A DNA stretch of 27,905 nt from CAXBYZ01 sp043826085 (GTDB lineage: Bacteria; Patescibacteriota; Microgenomatia; UBA1400; CG1-02-47-37), in NCBI GenBank assembly GCA_043826085.1, contig JBDRQW010000066.1:1-27905 (forward strand), written 5' to 3'. Made by a program: the position numbers and the translations under genes. Of the stretch, positions 1-6,709 are shown one piece after another. The notes beneath the pieces were generated by a model that searched no databases, was not told where the DNA came from, and worked only from the letters and a program-made list of their open reading frames with translations. Positions within the stretch are counted from its first letter, which is position 1. Each line of letters opens with the position of its first letter.

Positions 1-46
1 ATCCCCCACATTATCTGATAAAATACTTGTTTACTATCCCATTTAT

Positions 47-119
47 GGGCCGTTAGCTCAGTTGGTAGAGCATCTGCCTTTTAAGCAGAGTGTCATAGGT
101 TCAAGTCCTATACGGCTCA
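47..119 (+). tRNA. tRNA-Lys (anticodon UUU)
   Basis: Complete cloverleaf. The acceptor stem GGGCCGT (47-53) pairs with ACGGCTC (112-118), with discriminator A119. The anticodon arm is TCTGC-CTTTTAA-GCAGA, giving anticodon TTT. The T arm carries GGTTCAAGTCC and the D arm carries AGCTCAGTTGGTAGAGC. CCA is not encoded, so it must be added after transcription. A weak -10-like TACTAT lies at 32-37, but no convincing -35 was found. Confidence 0.97.
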
Positions 120-123
120 CAAA

Positions 124-141
124 GGATTGATATATCAATCC
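124..141. repeat. Perfect 18-bp palindrome after tRNA-Lys
   Basis: The perfect palindrome GGATTGATATATCAATCC begins 4 bases after the tRNA-Lys discriminator base. It is followed by AATTTG, with only a short T run, so it is at best a weak terminator. It may be a 3' processing or stability hairpin. It resembles the hairpin after tRNA-Glu (shared GATTGATAT and CCnAATTT). Confidence 0.7.
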
Positions 142-163
142 AATTTGACATTATTAGCAGTTA

Positions 164-236
164 GGCCCCATCGTCTATCGGTTCAGGACACTAGGTTTTC
201 ATCCTAGAAAGCGCGGTTCGATTCCGCGTGGGGTCA
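164..236 (+). tRNA. tRNA-Glu (anticodon UUC)
   Basis: Complete cloverleaf. The acceptor GGCCCCA (164-170) pairs with TGGGGTC (229-235), with discriminator A236. The anticodon arm is CTAGG-TTTTCAT-CCTAG, giving anticodon TTC. The T arm is GCGCGGTTCGATTCCGCG. CCA is not encoded. It lies 44 bases after tRNA-Lys on the same strand and may be co-transcribed with it. Confidence 0.97.
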
Positions 237-243
237 CAAATAT

Positions 244-271
244 AAATTAGATTGATATGTCAGCCTAATTT
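244..271. repeat. Hairpin after tRNA-Glu
   Basis: The outer arms are AAATTAG (244-250) and CTAATTT (265-271). The inner part (ATTGA, loop TATG, TCAGC) continues the stem with one A-C mismatch and one G-U wobble. It begins 7 bases after the tRNA. A second small palindrome, AGGGTT-C-AACCCT, follows at 272-284. It resembles the palindrome after tRNA-Lys, so both tRNAs appear to carry a related 3' hairpin. Confidence 0.55.
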
Positions 272-319
272 AGGGTTCAACCCTGAAGATTTAGTTATGT
301 ACACATTAAAATATAAACT

Positions 320-1513
320 ATGAAGTTAAAATTTAATAATGTCTACAAAGTTGCTTTAATCCAGTTTTTTTCTTCGCTATATTTTTACTTACCGGTTTTA
401 ACTATTTATTACCAGCGAAGAGGTCTAAATTTTGTTCAGATTAATTCATTGTGGGGAATTATTACCGCCTCAATTTTTTTAGCTGAGATTCCGACAGGTA
501 TTATCGCTGATAAAATCGGGAGAAAAAAGTCGGTGATAATCGCTTTACTTTTACAACTGATTGGAGAAATTTCTTTTATCTTTGCTCAAAATTACTCCCA
601 GTTTATCTTAATTTCCATAATTGCTGGAATTGGCTTTGCTTTTCAATCCGGCTGTATTCAAGCCTTGGTTTATGATTCTTTAAAGGAAAATAATAAAGAA
701 GATGAAATGAAAAAAGCCACCGGTATTACGGGGGCTTTTATGCAGTCAGGTCTTATTCTTGGGGCATTATTTAGTAGTTTGCTAATAGCCAATTTAATCC
801 CGACAAAGATTACTTTGGCGATTATTTTAACCGCCATTAGTGTATTTGTTGCCTTTTTGATAAGCTTTTCGATTAAAGAGCCAGTGATTAAATATATCCA
901 TCAAGAAGAATCTCCGATTAAAATACTGACTGAGTCGGTTAGATTAATTAAGAATAATAAGTCTTTAAGAAGAATTGTTTGGTTGGGAGTATTTACAACT
1001 CCATTTGCGGGGTATTTAAGAAACTTTCACCCGCCATACTTTGAGCTAGCTGGTATTCCAAGTGTGTGGCTGGGTTTGTCTTTAGGTTTGGGTGGAATAA
1101 TAGCAGTGATAGCTAGTAAGTATGCTTATAAAATTGAGGAAATTTTTGGAGTTAAAATTGGCATGCTTGTAGCCACTTTACTGCCAGGATTTATATATTT
1201 ATGGATGACATATGTTTTTAGTCCGGTTTTGGCCACTCTTTTATTCATACTAAATTATGGCTCAATGAGTCTTCAAAGTCCTTTATTTGCTGACTATTAC
1301 AATCGGCATATTAGAAGTGAGATTAGGGCAACTGCTTTATCCACTATTAATATGATTTCCAGTATTTATATTACTCTTATTGGTTTATTGATCGGCTGGC
1401 TGGCAGATATAAAATTATCATGGGCATTTTTGCTTATGGGCGGAATTATTATTCTCGGGTCAGTTATTTTTAGAATTGACAAAAAACATTTAGTCAAAGT
1501 TGAGGAAAAATGA
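320..1513 (+). CDS. Major facilitator superfamily transporter
   Basis: Predicted inner-membrane secondary transporter of 397 residues, a normal MFS length, with about 12 hydrophobic segments. The loop after the second segment carries the MFS motif A pattern G60-IIADKIGRKK, with D64, G67, R68 and K69. The conserved PTG before it is also typical. The central charged loop (roughly residues 187-210) separates the two six-helix halves. The substrate cannot be told from sequence; a drug or metabolite exporter is the usual guess for this subgroup. The ATG at 320 has no Shine-Dalgarno. A TAAAAT box at 307-312 lies 7 bases upstream, so the mRNA may be nearly leaderless. The gene stands alone between the tRNA pair and the HicBA module. 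Confidence 0.85.
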   Translation: MKLKFNNVYKVALIQFFSSLYFYLPVLTIYYQRRGLNFVQINSLWGIITASIFLAEIPTGIIADKIGRKKSVIIALLLQLIGEISFIFAQNYSQFILISIIAGIGFAFQSGCIQALVYDSLKENNKEDEMKKATGITGAFMQSGLILGALFSSLLIANLIPTKITLAIILTAISVFVAFLISFSIKEPVIKYIHQEESPIKILTESVRLIKNNKSLRRIVWLGVFTTPFAGYLRNFHPPYFELAGIPSVWLGLSLGLGGIIAVIASKYAYKIEEIFGVKIGMLVATLLPGFIYLWMTYVFSPVLATLLFILNYGSMSLQSPLFADYYNRHIRSEIRATALSTINMISSIYITLIGLLIGWLADIKLSWAFLLMGGIIILGSVIFRIDKKHLVKVEEK

Positions 1514-1589
1514 AAGACGATTTAAATATGAACTTAATGGTCATCAATATATTGAGTTGGGGTTAAAGCAAATTAAGGCTGTTTTGTAA
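1500..1589 (+). CDS. Possible small ORF or gene remnant
   Basis: A 29-codon frame opens at a TTG that overlaps the 3' end of the MFS gene. It ends RFKYELNGHQYIELGLKQ plus seven residues, then TAA at 1587-1589. The composition reads like genuine coding sequence rather than random frame. However, the start is weak and no Shine-Dalgarno is visible. It may be the broken tail of a lost gene, a short accessory peptide, or chance. A competing 18-codon frame starts at the ATG at 1510. I do not recognise it. Confidence 0.2.
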   Translation: MRKNERRFKYELNGHQYIELGLKQIKAVL

Positions 1590-1600
1590 TTTAGTGCACG

Positions 1601-1623
1601 CCTACAGGGAGTCTCCCTGAAGG
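1601..1623. repeat. Diverged 23-bp REP-like palindrome
   Basis: The arms are CCTACAGGGAG and CTCCCTGAAGG around a single T. Length (23), arm length (11+1+11), and the CCT start and AGG end match the palindrome family at 12459-17151, but the core differs (GGGAG/CTCCC instead of GGAC/GTCC). Ten of the eleven arm pairs are complementary; pair 4/20 is mismatched (A/A). It lies in the spacer between the MFS gene and hicBA. Confidence 0.6.
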
Positions 1624-1624
1624 T

Positions 1625-1648
1625 GAAAAGAGATTTGAAAAGAGATTT
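1625..1648 (+). repeat. 12-bp tandem duplication
   Basis: GAAAAGAGATTT occurs twice, head to tail, at 1625-1636 and 1637-1648, directly after the REP-like palindrome and before the promoter region of hicBA. It could be a slippage product or a duplicated binding site. Confidence 0.75.
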
Positions 1649-1653
1649 GGTAC

Positions 1654-1683
1654 TTGACAAGACCTCAGAAAACCCCCTATGTT
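1654..1683 (+). promoter_or_regulatory. Candidate sigma-70-type promoter (distal) for hicBA
   Basis: A consensus TTGACA (1654-1659) is followed after 18 bases by TATGTT (1678-1683). This would give a leader of roughly 90 bases before hicB. It competes with the extended -10 at 1758-1766. Confidence 0.4.
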
Positions 1684-1757
1684 ATACGTATATTAAAATA
1701 AAAAAGAAAACATTACAAAACACTTCTTACGCTTTATTTTCGCTACCTTATAGTATG

Positions 1758-1766
1758 TGTTATAAT
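1758..1766 (+). promoter_or_regulatory. Extended -10 promoter for hicBA
   Basis: TG-T-TATAAT is a perfect extended -10, ending 13 bases before the hicB ATG. No -35 match is seen at 16-18 bases spacing. The predicted start near 1773 gives a leader of about 7 bases, too short for a Shine-Dalgarno. Confidence 0.6.
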
Positions 1767-1779
1767 ATCAATCTTATTT

Positions 1780-2121
1780 ATGTATAATACAAAAAGAAAA
1801 GGTATACTTTATTTCATAACATTTAAGGAGAAGGACGGGGATTATTGTGCTGTTTGTTTAAATTTAAATTTAATTGAGTGGGGAAAAGATATTGATGAGC
1901 TTGAAGAATCAATTAACGAAGCCGCCTTAAGTTATTTAAATGGAATTATTAAAAATAATCTTCCTAATGAATTATTAAATAAACCCGCTCCTAATAAATA
2001 CTGGAAAATGGCAAAGAAAAGATGTGAGCCAATATTAAAAGTTAAGCCTGAAACTAATAAATTTAGTTTTTTTAACCTAATAAATCAACCATATTCTGAT
2101 GGCTCTTTTATCTCAGCTTAA
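1780..2121 (+). CDS. hicB: HicB-like antitoxin
   Basis: The 113-residue protein has the HicB/UPF0150 fold signature. An N-terminal strand run (YFITFKEKDGDYCAVCLNL) is followed by a helix with the spacing DELEESINEAALSYLNG at about residues 38-54. HicB proteins neutralise the HicA mRNA interferase by binding it and usually repress their own operon. Here I see no clear ribbon-helix-helix or helix-turn-helix in the C-terminal half, so DNA binding is uncertain. The gene order is antitoxin first, and the last 23 bases overlap the toxin start, which suggests translational coupling. The neighbourhood appears poor in CCGG compared with core genes, which fits horizontal acquisition. The assignment rests on fold pattern plus the HicA-like partner. 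Confidence 0.72.
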   Translation: MYNTKRKGILYFITFKEKDGDYCAVCLNLNLIEWGKDIDELEESINEAALSYLNGIIKNNLPNELLNKPAPNKYWKMAKKRCEPILKVKPETNKFSFFNLINQPYSDGSFISA

Positions 2122-2341
2122 AAATTTAAAACCCAATAAGTGTAAAAAACTACTTCTAAAAAATAATTGGATTTCAATTAATAGAGAGGGAACTCACGAA
2201 ACATTTATTAAGGAAATTAACGGAACAATTCATACAACTCAGTTAATTTGGAATAACAAAACTTGTTATCCTAAAAACGCAAAAAACATGATTGGAAAAA
2301 CTGATATTCCTGTAAAAGAATGGATTAAAAACTGCAAGTAA
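2099..2341 (+). CDS. hicA: HicA-like mRNA interferase toxin
   Basis: The 80-residue protein is a normal HicA size. It has the double-stranded-RNA-binding-like pattern: helix KCKKLLLKNNW, then strand SINREGTHETFIKE with the conserved G-x-H (H33) that is the catalytic histidine in HicA toxins, then strands around IHTTQLIWN, and a final helix after DIPVKEWIKN. HicA cleaves mRNA when not bound by HicB. The start lies inside hicB in another frame (23-bp overlap), so the two are one operon. The family's usual G-S/T-H is kept, so it is likely active. The last segment is less typical than in Escherichia coli HicA (no clear KGT/LRSI motif). Confidence 0.72.
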   Translation: MALLSQLKNLKPNKCKKLLLKNNWISINREGTHETFIKEINGTIHTTQLIWNNKTCYPKNAKNMIGKTDIPVKEWIKNCK

Positions 2342-2382
2342 AATTCAATTCTTGAAATAGTTAGTAATGGGAGTTTACATCC

Positions 2383-2676
2383 TTACTCAATCTTCACCCC
2401 TACAAAATCAATCAAAGGGAAAAGTGCTCGAACCTCGGTCCAGAATTTTTCTGCCAGGCGAGTCGAGTAGGCATTATTTTTACCTTTTTCCATAGTCGAA
2501 CATAAATTATCTTCCCACTTACGAATTGTTTTAACTATCTTTTCTCCAGCCTGATTAAACTTTTCTTGATGAGTTTTTTTATCCAATCTATATTTATCAT
2601 GTAAAACTTTAAATATCTCAAACTCTTCTTGGTTTTCCTCGCACATCTTTTTAAAGTATTCCTTGTATTTTGTCAT
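2383..2676 (-). CDS. Small conserved-looking hypothetical protein (97 aa)
   Basis: Cytosolic, highly charged, predicted mostly helical protein with no signal or membrane segment. Visible features are an N-terminal KYKEYFKKMCEENQEEF helix, a central KIVKTIRKWEDNLCSTMEKG segment and a C-terminal FWTEVRALFPLIDFVGVKIE. Proteins with this pattern are, to my recollection, common as hypothetical proteins in candidate-phyla genomes, but I cannot name a function. It lies just downstream of the AAA ATPase gene on the same strand (29-bp gap). It has its own good promoter, with a -10 six bases before the ATG, so it may be transcribed separately. Confidence 0.65.
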   Translation of the reverse strand: MTKYKEYFKKMCEENQEEFEIFKVLHDKYRLDKKTHQEKFNQAGEKIVKTIRKWEDNLCSTMEKGKNNAYSTRLAEKFWTEVRALFPLIDFVGVKIE

Positions 2677-2682
2677 AATAAA

Positions 2683-2711
2683 AATATAGAAAATCTTTTA
2701 TCTAGTTACAA
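2683..2711 (-). promoter_or_regulatory. Leaderless promoter of the 97-aa gene
   Basis: On the minus strand, TTGTAA (2711-2706) is followed by a 17-base spacer, then TATATT (2688-2683), TTTATT and the ATG at 2676. The six-base gap puts the start codon at the expected transcription start. The -35 overlaps the stop codon of the ATPase gene. Confidence 0.5.
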
Positions 2712-3869
2712 CCATGCCTCTCTCATTTTATTCCAAGGTAGAGCTTCAATGTCTGATCTTTTTTGATGTGAGTTACCGCCATAAACAACCTTCATTTTTT
2801 TATTTTCACTAACGGCTTTACCCCAGGACTTGAGAGTAGTAAAGTAGCTAGAAGAAATTGTTTTTCCAGACTTAATTTCAATTGCATGCAATGGTGTTCT
2901 ATCTATAATTAGATCTATTTCTCTTTGTTGCTGATCTCTCCAGAAGTAACTTTGAGGCCTTTTCCCTTGATTAAATGTATTTTTTAAGTATTCAGATATT
3001 ACTAAATTTTCAAACAATCCACCCGAGGCAAAATGAGTACCCACTTGTTCTAATTTTTCAATATTAAGTAGCCACGATGCAAGTCCTGTATCATAAAAAT
3101 AGATTTTGGGGGATTTGATCAGTCTTTTATTAAAGTTTTTATAATATGGTTGTAGTAAGTAAATAATATAACTACTTTCTAAAACAGATAGCCAACTTCT
3201 TGCTGTATTATGAGTGATGCCCGTATCTTGAGCAAGTGAAGAAAGATTCAGGATTTGGCCAACTCTCCCTGCACATAAACGAAGAAATCTTTGAAAAGTT
3301 GAAAGATCTGTAACATTAATGATTTTACGTAGGTCTCTTTCTATATATGTAGCCAAGTAGCTATTATAAAATTCATTGGGTTCTAATTTTGGTGGATGAT
3401 ACATGCGGGGGTATTGGCCTTGGAAAATTAAGTTAGAATAATCACTGATATTCTTTTTAAGTGCAGTTATCTCTAGATATGATAAAGGCAGTAGGGTTTG
3501 GATGCTGATTCTGCCCGCTAGTGACTGACTAATTCCCTCCATCATCAAAAAGTTTTGCGACCCTGAAAGAATATAGGATCCCATTTGTTTTTTATTATCG
3601 ACTTCAACCTGTAGTTGAGAAAAAAGTTTAGGTGAGCGTTGCGCTTCATCAATAATTAGTGGTGATTGATGAGTATATAAAAAGCCTTTGGGGTCATTGT
3701 TAGCAAACTCTCGAAGCTCAATATCCTCCAAATTTACATATTTAAAGTCATTAAATATTTCTTGAAGAAGTGTTGTTTTCCCTGATTGGCGTGGTCCTAC
3801 TAATCCTAAAATTGGGAATTTTTTAATAGTTTTTCGTAGTTGGTTTTCCAAAACTCTTTTTATGTACAT
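2706..3869 (-). CDS. AAA ATPase with DUF4143 domain
   Basis: The 387-residue protein is typical in length for the AAA_14/DUF4143 family. The N-terminal ATPase domain has Walker A GPRQSGKTT (residues 25-33, K31), Walker B PLIIDEAQ (D74, E75) and a sensor-like YILSGSQN near residue 100. The C-terminal domain (from about 200) contains a winged-helix-like stretch (LSSLAQDTGITHNTARSWLSVL) and a PD-(D/E)XK-like pattern REIDLIIDRT...AIEIKSGK. The family is abundant in bacteria and archaea and frequently transferred. Its role is not settled, with proposals including mobile-element or defence functions. It is read away from the GNAT gene across a 162-bp spacer full of inverted repeats. The region appears to lack CCGG, unlike core genes. 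Confidence 0.88.
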   Translation of the reverse strand: MYIKRVLENQLRKTIKKFPILGLVGPRQSGKTTLLQEIFNDFKYVNLEDIELREFANNDPKGFLYTHQSPLIIDEAQRSPKLFSQLQVEVDNKKQMGSYILSGSQNFLMMEGISQSLAGRISIQTLLPLSYLEITALKKNISDYSNLIFQGQYPRMYHPPKLEPNEFYNSYLATYIERDLRKIINVTDLSTFQRFLRLCAGRVGQILNLSSLAQDTGITHNTARSWLSVLESSYIIYLLQPYYKNFNKRLIKSPKIYFYDTGLASWLLNIEKLEQVGTHFASGGLFENLVISEYLKNTFNQGKRPQSYFWRDQQQREIDLIIDRTPLHAIEIKSGKTISSSYFTTLKSWGKAVSENKKMKVVYGGNSHQKRSDIEALPWNKMREAWL

Positions 3870-3875
3870 ATCAAA

Positions 3876-3904
3876 AGTATGGCTTTATTTTGACAATTTG
3901 TCAA
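3876..3904 (-). promoter_or_regulatory. Leaderless promoter with palindromic -35 of the AAA ATPase
   Basis: On the minus strand, a perfect TTGACA (3904-3899) is followed by 17 bases, then CATACT (3881-3876), then six bases and the ATG at 3869. The -35 is half of a perfect inverted repeat TTGACA-ATT-TGTCAA (3890-3904). A second TTGACA therefore faces the opposite way, and the repeat could also be an operator. Confidence 0.6.
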
Positions 3905-3958
3905 TCGGATTCTCAATATACTAAAAATGATAGCTATTCCACAACCTGATATTATTTG

Positions 3959-3988
3959 TTAACATGATTGTAGGTAGAATCATGTTAA
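3959..3988. repeat. 11-bp inverted repeat before the GNAT gene
   Basis: Perfect arms TTAACATGATT (3959-3969) and AATCATGTTAA (3978-3988) flank an 8-base loop. Further out, TTCCAC (upstream) and GTGGAA (downstream) form a second, asymmetric pair of arms. It lies about 45 bases before the GNAT start. It is AT-rich with no T run, so an operator is more likely than a terminator. Confidence 0.75.
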
Positions 3989-4031
3989 TTTAGTGGAACA
4001 GTAAAATTTATGACGGAAAAAATACAAGACT

Positions 4032-4994
4032 ATGATTAAAATCTTGCTAGATAAATACACCGTAGAAAATTTTCAGCAAAAAGACTTAAAGACAATATTC
4101 AAAATACGCCAAGAAATTTCTAGACAAGATGGAATTGACCCACAATCAACTTTAGAAACAACTCCATCAAGAAAAAACTTTGAAAAATCATTGGAAGCTA
4201 AAAATACCAATCCTTTAAAAGATATTTTTGTCATTAAGAAAGATGGGGAGGCAGTAGGTTATTGCCAAGCTGGTTACTGGTCTGAAGAAGGCGACATTAA
4301 AGTATATATTCATCACATATTTTTGCTAAAAAAGCATCGTTTACCAAAACTGCTTCAAGGAGTTTTAAGTTTTATAGAAGATCATCTTAAATCAATATCT
4401 ACTCAGCATGTTTCCAAAAATAAGTATTTTGCTACAAATACCTCTGAAAGTGAAAATGAAAAGTTATCTCTATTACAAATAAATGGATATAAAAATGTTT
4501 GGCAGATGGTAGAAATGAAGTTTAATAATTTCACTAAACTTCCAGAACTTACTATTCCGGAAAGCTTTAAACTAAAGCCAGTAATCAAGAGTGACTACAA
4601 AGATATTTATCTCGCCAACAAAGAAGTTTACTCTGGTAAATGGGGATCAAAACCTGTTTCAGATGATGAATTTAATCAGTTTCTAGAAGATTTTGATACC
4701 CTCAATACGGTTTGGACTGTAGCTTGGAGGGGAAGTGAAGTTGCCGGTTTTGTTATTAGCATAATCAAGAACGACTACACAGTAATTGATGAAGTCAGTG
4801 TTCGGAAACAATTTAGAAAACAAGGTTTAGGAAAATATCTTTTAGTTGAAAATATTAAACAAGCCCACAAAAGAGGAGCAAAGACTATTCGACTACACAC
4901 AGATTCAAAAGATCAAGGCAATGGCTTAACTCTTTACAATAAGTTAGGATTTACTTCCATAAAAGAACATTTTAGGTTAAGAAAGCCCTTTTAA
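4032..4994 (+). CDS. Tandem GNAT-family N-acetyltransferase
   Basis: The 320-residue protein has two GNAT-like halves. The C-terminal half (about 180-320) is canonical: VIDEVSVRKQFRKQGLGKYLL gives the acetyl-CoA pyrophosphate-binding R/Q-x-x-G-x-G pattern (R262-K-Q-G-L-G267), and DQGNGLTLYNKLGF is the usual C-terminal motif. The N-terminal half (about 10-160) has the same fold pattern, but its loop reads HRLPKLLQG, lacking the glycines, so it probably does not bind CoA. One degenerate and one active half is usual for tandem GNATs. The substrate is unknown. A nine-codon frame (ATG at 4010, stop TAA 4037-4039) overlaps the start and could couple translation. No Shine-Dalgarno is seen. Confidence 0.85.
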   Translation: MIKILLDKYTVENFQQKDLKTIFKIRQEISRQDGIDPQSTLETTPSRKNFEKSLEAKNTNPLKDIFVIKKDGEAVGYCQAGYWSEEGDIKVYIHHIFLLKKHRLPKLLQGVLSFIEDHLKSISTQHVSKNKYFATNTSESENEKLSLLQINGYKNVWQMVEMKFNNFTKLPELTIPESFKLKPVIKSDYKDIYLANKEVYSGKWGSKPVSDDEFNQFLEDFDTLNTVWTVAWRGSEVAGFVISIIKNDYTVIDEVSVRKQFRKQGLGKYLLVENIKQAHKRGAKTIRLHTDSKDQGNGLTLYNKLGFTSIKEHFRLRKPF

Positions 4995-4998
4995 ATCA

Positions 4999-5021
4999 CC
5001 TTCAAGGTTGGATCTTGAAGG
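4999..5021. repeat. Diverged 23-bp REP-like palindrome
   Basis: Arms CCTTCAAG and CTTGAAGG flank GTTGGAT, for 23 bases in total. Aligned position by position with the main family consensus, 16 of 23 bases agree, and pair 4/20 is T-A where others have G-C or A-T. It begins 4 bases after the GNAT stop codon and may act as a 3' end hairpin. Confidence 0.5.
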
Positions 5022-5039
5022 TAAAATTAACAAATAACT

Positions 5040-5048
5040 TGCTATAAT
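5040..5048 (+). promoter_or_regulatory. Extended -10, leaderless promoter of the 281-aa gene
   Basis: TG-C-TATAAT is a perfect extended -10. It is followed by CAAGTT and then the ATG at 5055, so the start codon sits at the expected +1. No -35 match is evident, as is usual with an extended -10. Confidence 0.7.
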
Positions 5049-5054
5049 CAAGTT

Positions 5055-5900
5055 ATGTACATCTTTAAATATCCATTTATTTTTTTTACCTATCTTTGGT
5101 TAAGGTTTGACCCTATTATTTATTTAACCTTTAGAAAAGATTGGGCTCCTCGTTATGAATTCATGGCTAGCATATTTGGAGAAAAAAATATAAATCGATT
5201 TTTCAAATACAGAATTCAATTAGTTAAAGCCAGAAATAAAATACTTTCGCCTATCATTAGTCCCAAGCATGCCGAAAATAAAATTCAAGAATTTATTACG
5301 ATAAATGTTAATACTAAAATAGGCAAGATTCAACGAATTGACATTATTAATGAACTTATTTTTTGGGCAACCGATGAAGAAATCAATCGTCAGAACATAG
5401 ACAGTTATAAAACCAGAATAACTATTATAGAGGCTTTACTTGGAGTTATTTTCAAAAATACTATTGGAGAGGAAACTGACATTATTTTAAAAGGTCTTGA
5501 AAAAATTGTTTTTTCCAGAACTACTTATCTTGGCTCAAAAGGGGAACCATCTCCGGTGGTTCATGACGCTATCATTACTAATGTTGGCCACATTTTAACT
5601 TCACATTTTAATGAAGTCACTCGTCTTCGAGATGAAAAATTAGATACATTAACCAAAGTTCAATTAATTAAAGAGATCAACGAATCCAGTAATGGTAAAG
5701 GTTCAATGGCATTTTCAGCCGGCATTACTAAAAAAAATGATGAATACAAACACAAGTACCCTTTGGAAAACAACCACGCCAACCTGTTGATCAAAATCTT
5801 AAAACATTATTGTTTTTCGGCTTGGCCGGATTCTAGAGAAAGAGCCATAAATCTTATTAAGACCATGGAAAAACAACTGGGATTTGCATTTGCCTCTTGA
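5055..5900 (+). CDS. Hypothetical protein (281 aa)
   Basis: I do not recognise a family. The first 26 residues are strongly hydrophobic and aromatic (YPFIFFTYLWLRFDPIIYLTF), which suggests a membrane anchor or membrane-associated hairpin without a cleavage site. The rest is mixed alpha-helical, with FFKYRIQLVKARNKIL, a region KGLEKIVFSRTTYLGSKGEPSP and a C-terminal HYCFSAWPDSRERAINLIKTMEKQ helix. It is transcribed from a clear leaderless promoter and ends 60 bases before atpB. It could be read through into the ATP synthase operon, but atpB has its own promoter-like sequence. Base usage (CCGG present) resembles the core genes, so it is probably a resident gene. Confidence 0.7.
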   Translation: MYIFKYPFIFFTYLWLRFDPIIYLTFRKDWAPRYEFMASIFGEKNINRFFKYRIQLVKARNKILSPIISPKHAENKIQEFITINVNTKIGKIQRIDIINELIFWATDEEINRQNIDSYKTRITIIEALLGVIFKNTIGEETDIILKGLEKIVFSRTTYLGSKGEPSPVVHDAIITNVGHILTSHFNEVTRLRDEKLDTLTKVQLIKEINESSNGKGSMAFSAGITKKNDEYKHKYPLENNHANLLIKILKHYCFSAWPDSRERAINLIKTMEKQLGFAFAS

Positions 5901-5907
5901 AAAAATA

Positions 5908-5936
5908 TTACAAATACGTTTTAATATGCCTATATT
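5908..5936 (+). promoter_or_regulatory. Candidate promoter of the ATP synthase operon
   Basis: A weak TTACAA (5908-5913) lies 17 bases before TATATT (5931-5936). The predicted start is near 5943, inside the inverted repeat at 5934-5953. Confidence 0.35.
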
Positions 5937-5953
5937 ACCCTTTTAAGGGTAAT
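5934..5953. repeat. Inverted repeat just before atpB
   Basis: ATTACCCT and AGGGTAAT flank TTTA. The repeat ends 7 bases before the atpB ATG and overlaps the candidate -10. It could be an operator or a hairpin at the very 5' end of the atp mRNA that influences initiation. Confidence 0.65.
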
Positions 5954-5960
5954 TGTAATT

Positions 5961-6686
5961 ATGAAAGAGTTACATATATCCATTTCAGCTCAACCCATCT
6001 TTTCTTTAGGTAAATATCAGTTCACCAACTCAATGTTAGTTAGTCTTTTAGTCACTTTATTTTTAAGCTTACTTGCTTATAAATTCTACAAAACTCACCA
6101 AAAGAAAAAAAATGGCTTTAATCTCTTTCTCGAAACTATTATTGAATCACTTTATCAATTTGCCCAAAGCATCACCCCGCACCAAGCCGGGAAATTTTTT
6201 CCGGTTTTTGCCTCGATCTTCTTTTTTGTAATGTTTGCCAGTTGGGCCGGTTTGCTACCCGGTTTTGAAACCATCGGCTACATCAGTAGTATTGGTTATA
6301 TTCCTTTTTTAAGAGGTGGAACAGCAGATTTAAACATTACTCTTGGTACTGCTATTTTTGCCGTCTTATCTATTCAATACTTTGGTTACAAATCACTTGG
6401 CGTCAAATACTTTAAAAAGTTTATTAACTTCACCAATCCCATCAACTTTTTTGTAGGTTTTTTAGAACTAATCAGCGAGTTTGCCAAAATTATGTCATTT
6501 TCCTTTAGGTTATTTGGCAATATTTTTGCCGGAGAAGTTTTATTGGCGGTTATTGCTTTTTTACTACCCATCATCGCCCCGCTCCCATTTGTAGGTTTAG
6601 AGTTATTCGTCGGCTTTATCCAAGCTTTGGTTTTTTCGACTTTGACTTTAGTTTTTATTAACATTGCTACTATCTCACATCATTAA
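5961..6686 (+). CDS. atpB: ATP synthase F0 subunit a
   Basis: Membrane subunit that forms the two proton half-channels against the c ring. The 241-residue protein is multi-spanning. The family's key helix is present: residues 169-191 read ELISEFAKIMSFSFRLFGN then IFAG, with the essential arginine at R183. Upstream PVFASIFFFVMFASWAGLLPG (81-101) and the last helix FIQALVFSTLTLVFINIA (219-236) match known subunit a segments. It is the first gene of an eight-gene operon in the order a-c-b-delta-alpha-gamma-beta-epsilon, the standard bacterial order without a leading atpI. No Shine-Dalgarno is visible. Confidence 0.96.
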   Translation: MKELHISISAQPIFSLGKYQFTNSMLVSLLVTLFLSLLAYKFYKTHQKKKNGFNLFLETIIESLYQFAQSITPHQAGKFFPVFASIFFFVMFASWAGLLPGFETIGYISSIGYIPFLRGGTADLNITLGTAIFAVLSIQYFGYKSLGVKYFKKFINFTNPINFFVGFLELISEFAKIMSFSFRLFGNIFAGEVLLAVIAFLLPIIAPLPFVGLELFVGFIQALVFSTLTLVFINIATISHH

Positions 6687-6695
6687 TTATTAAAT

Positions 6696-6702
6696 AAAGG
6701 AG
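6696..6702 (+). promoter_or_regulatory. Strong Shine-Dalgarno of atpE
   Basis: AAAGGAG lies 7 bases before the atpE ATG. Most genes in the window have no such site, so it probably raises synthesis of the c subunit, needed in about ten copies per complex. Confidence 0.85.
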
Positions 6703-6709
6703 AAAAACT

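Noticed and set aside
5547..5565. GAACCA...TGGTTC inverted repeat inside the 281-aa gene
   Set aside because: Six-base arms with an imperfect centre; expected by chance over a window of this size.
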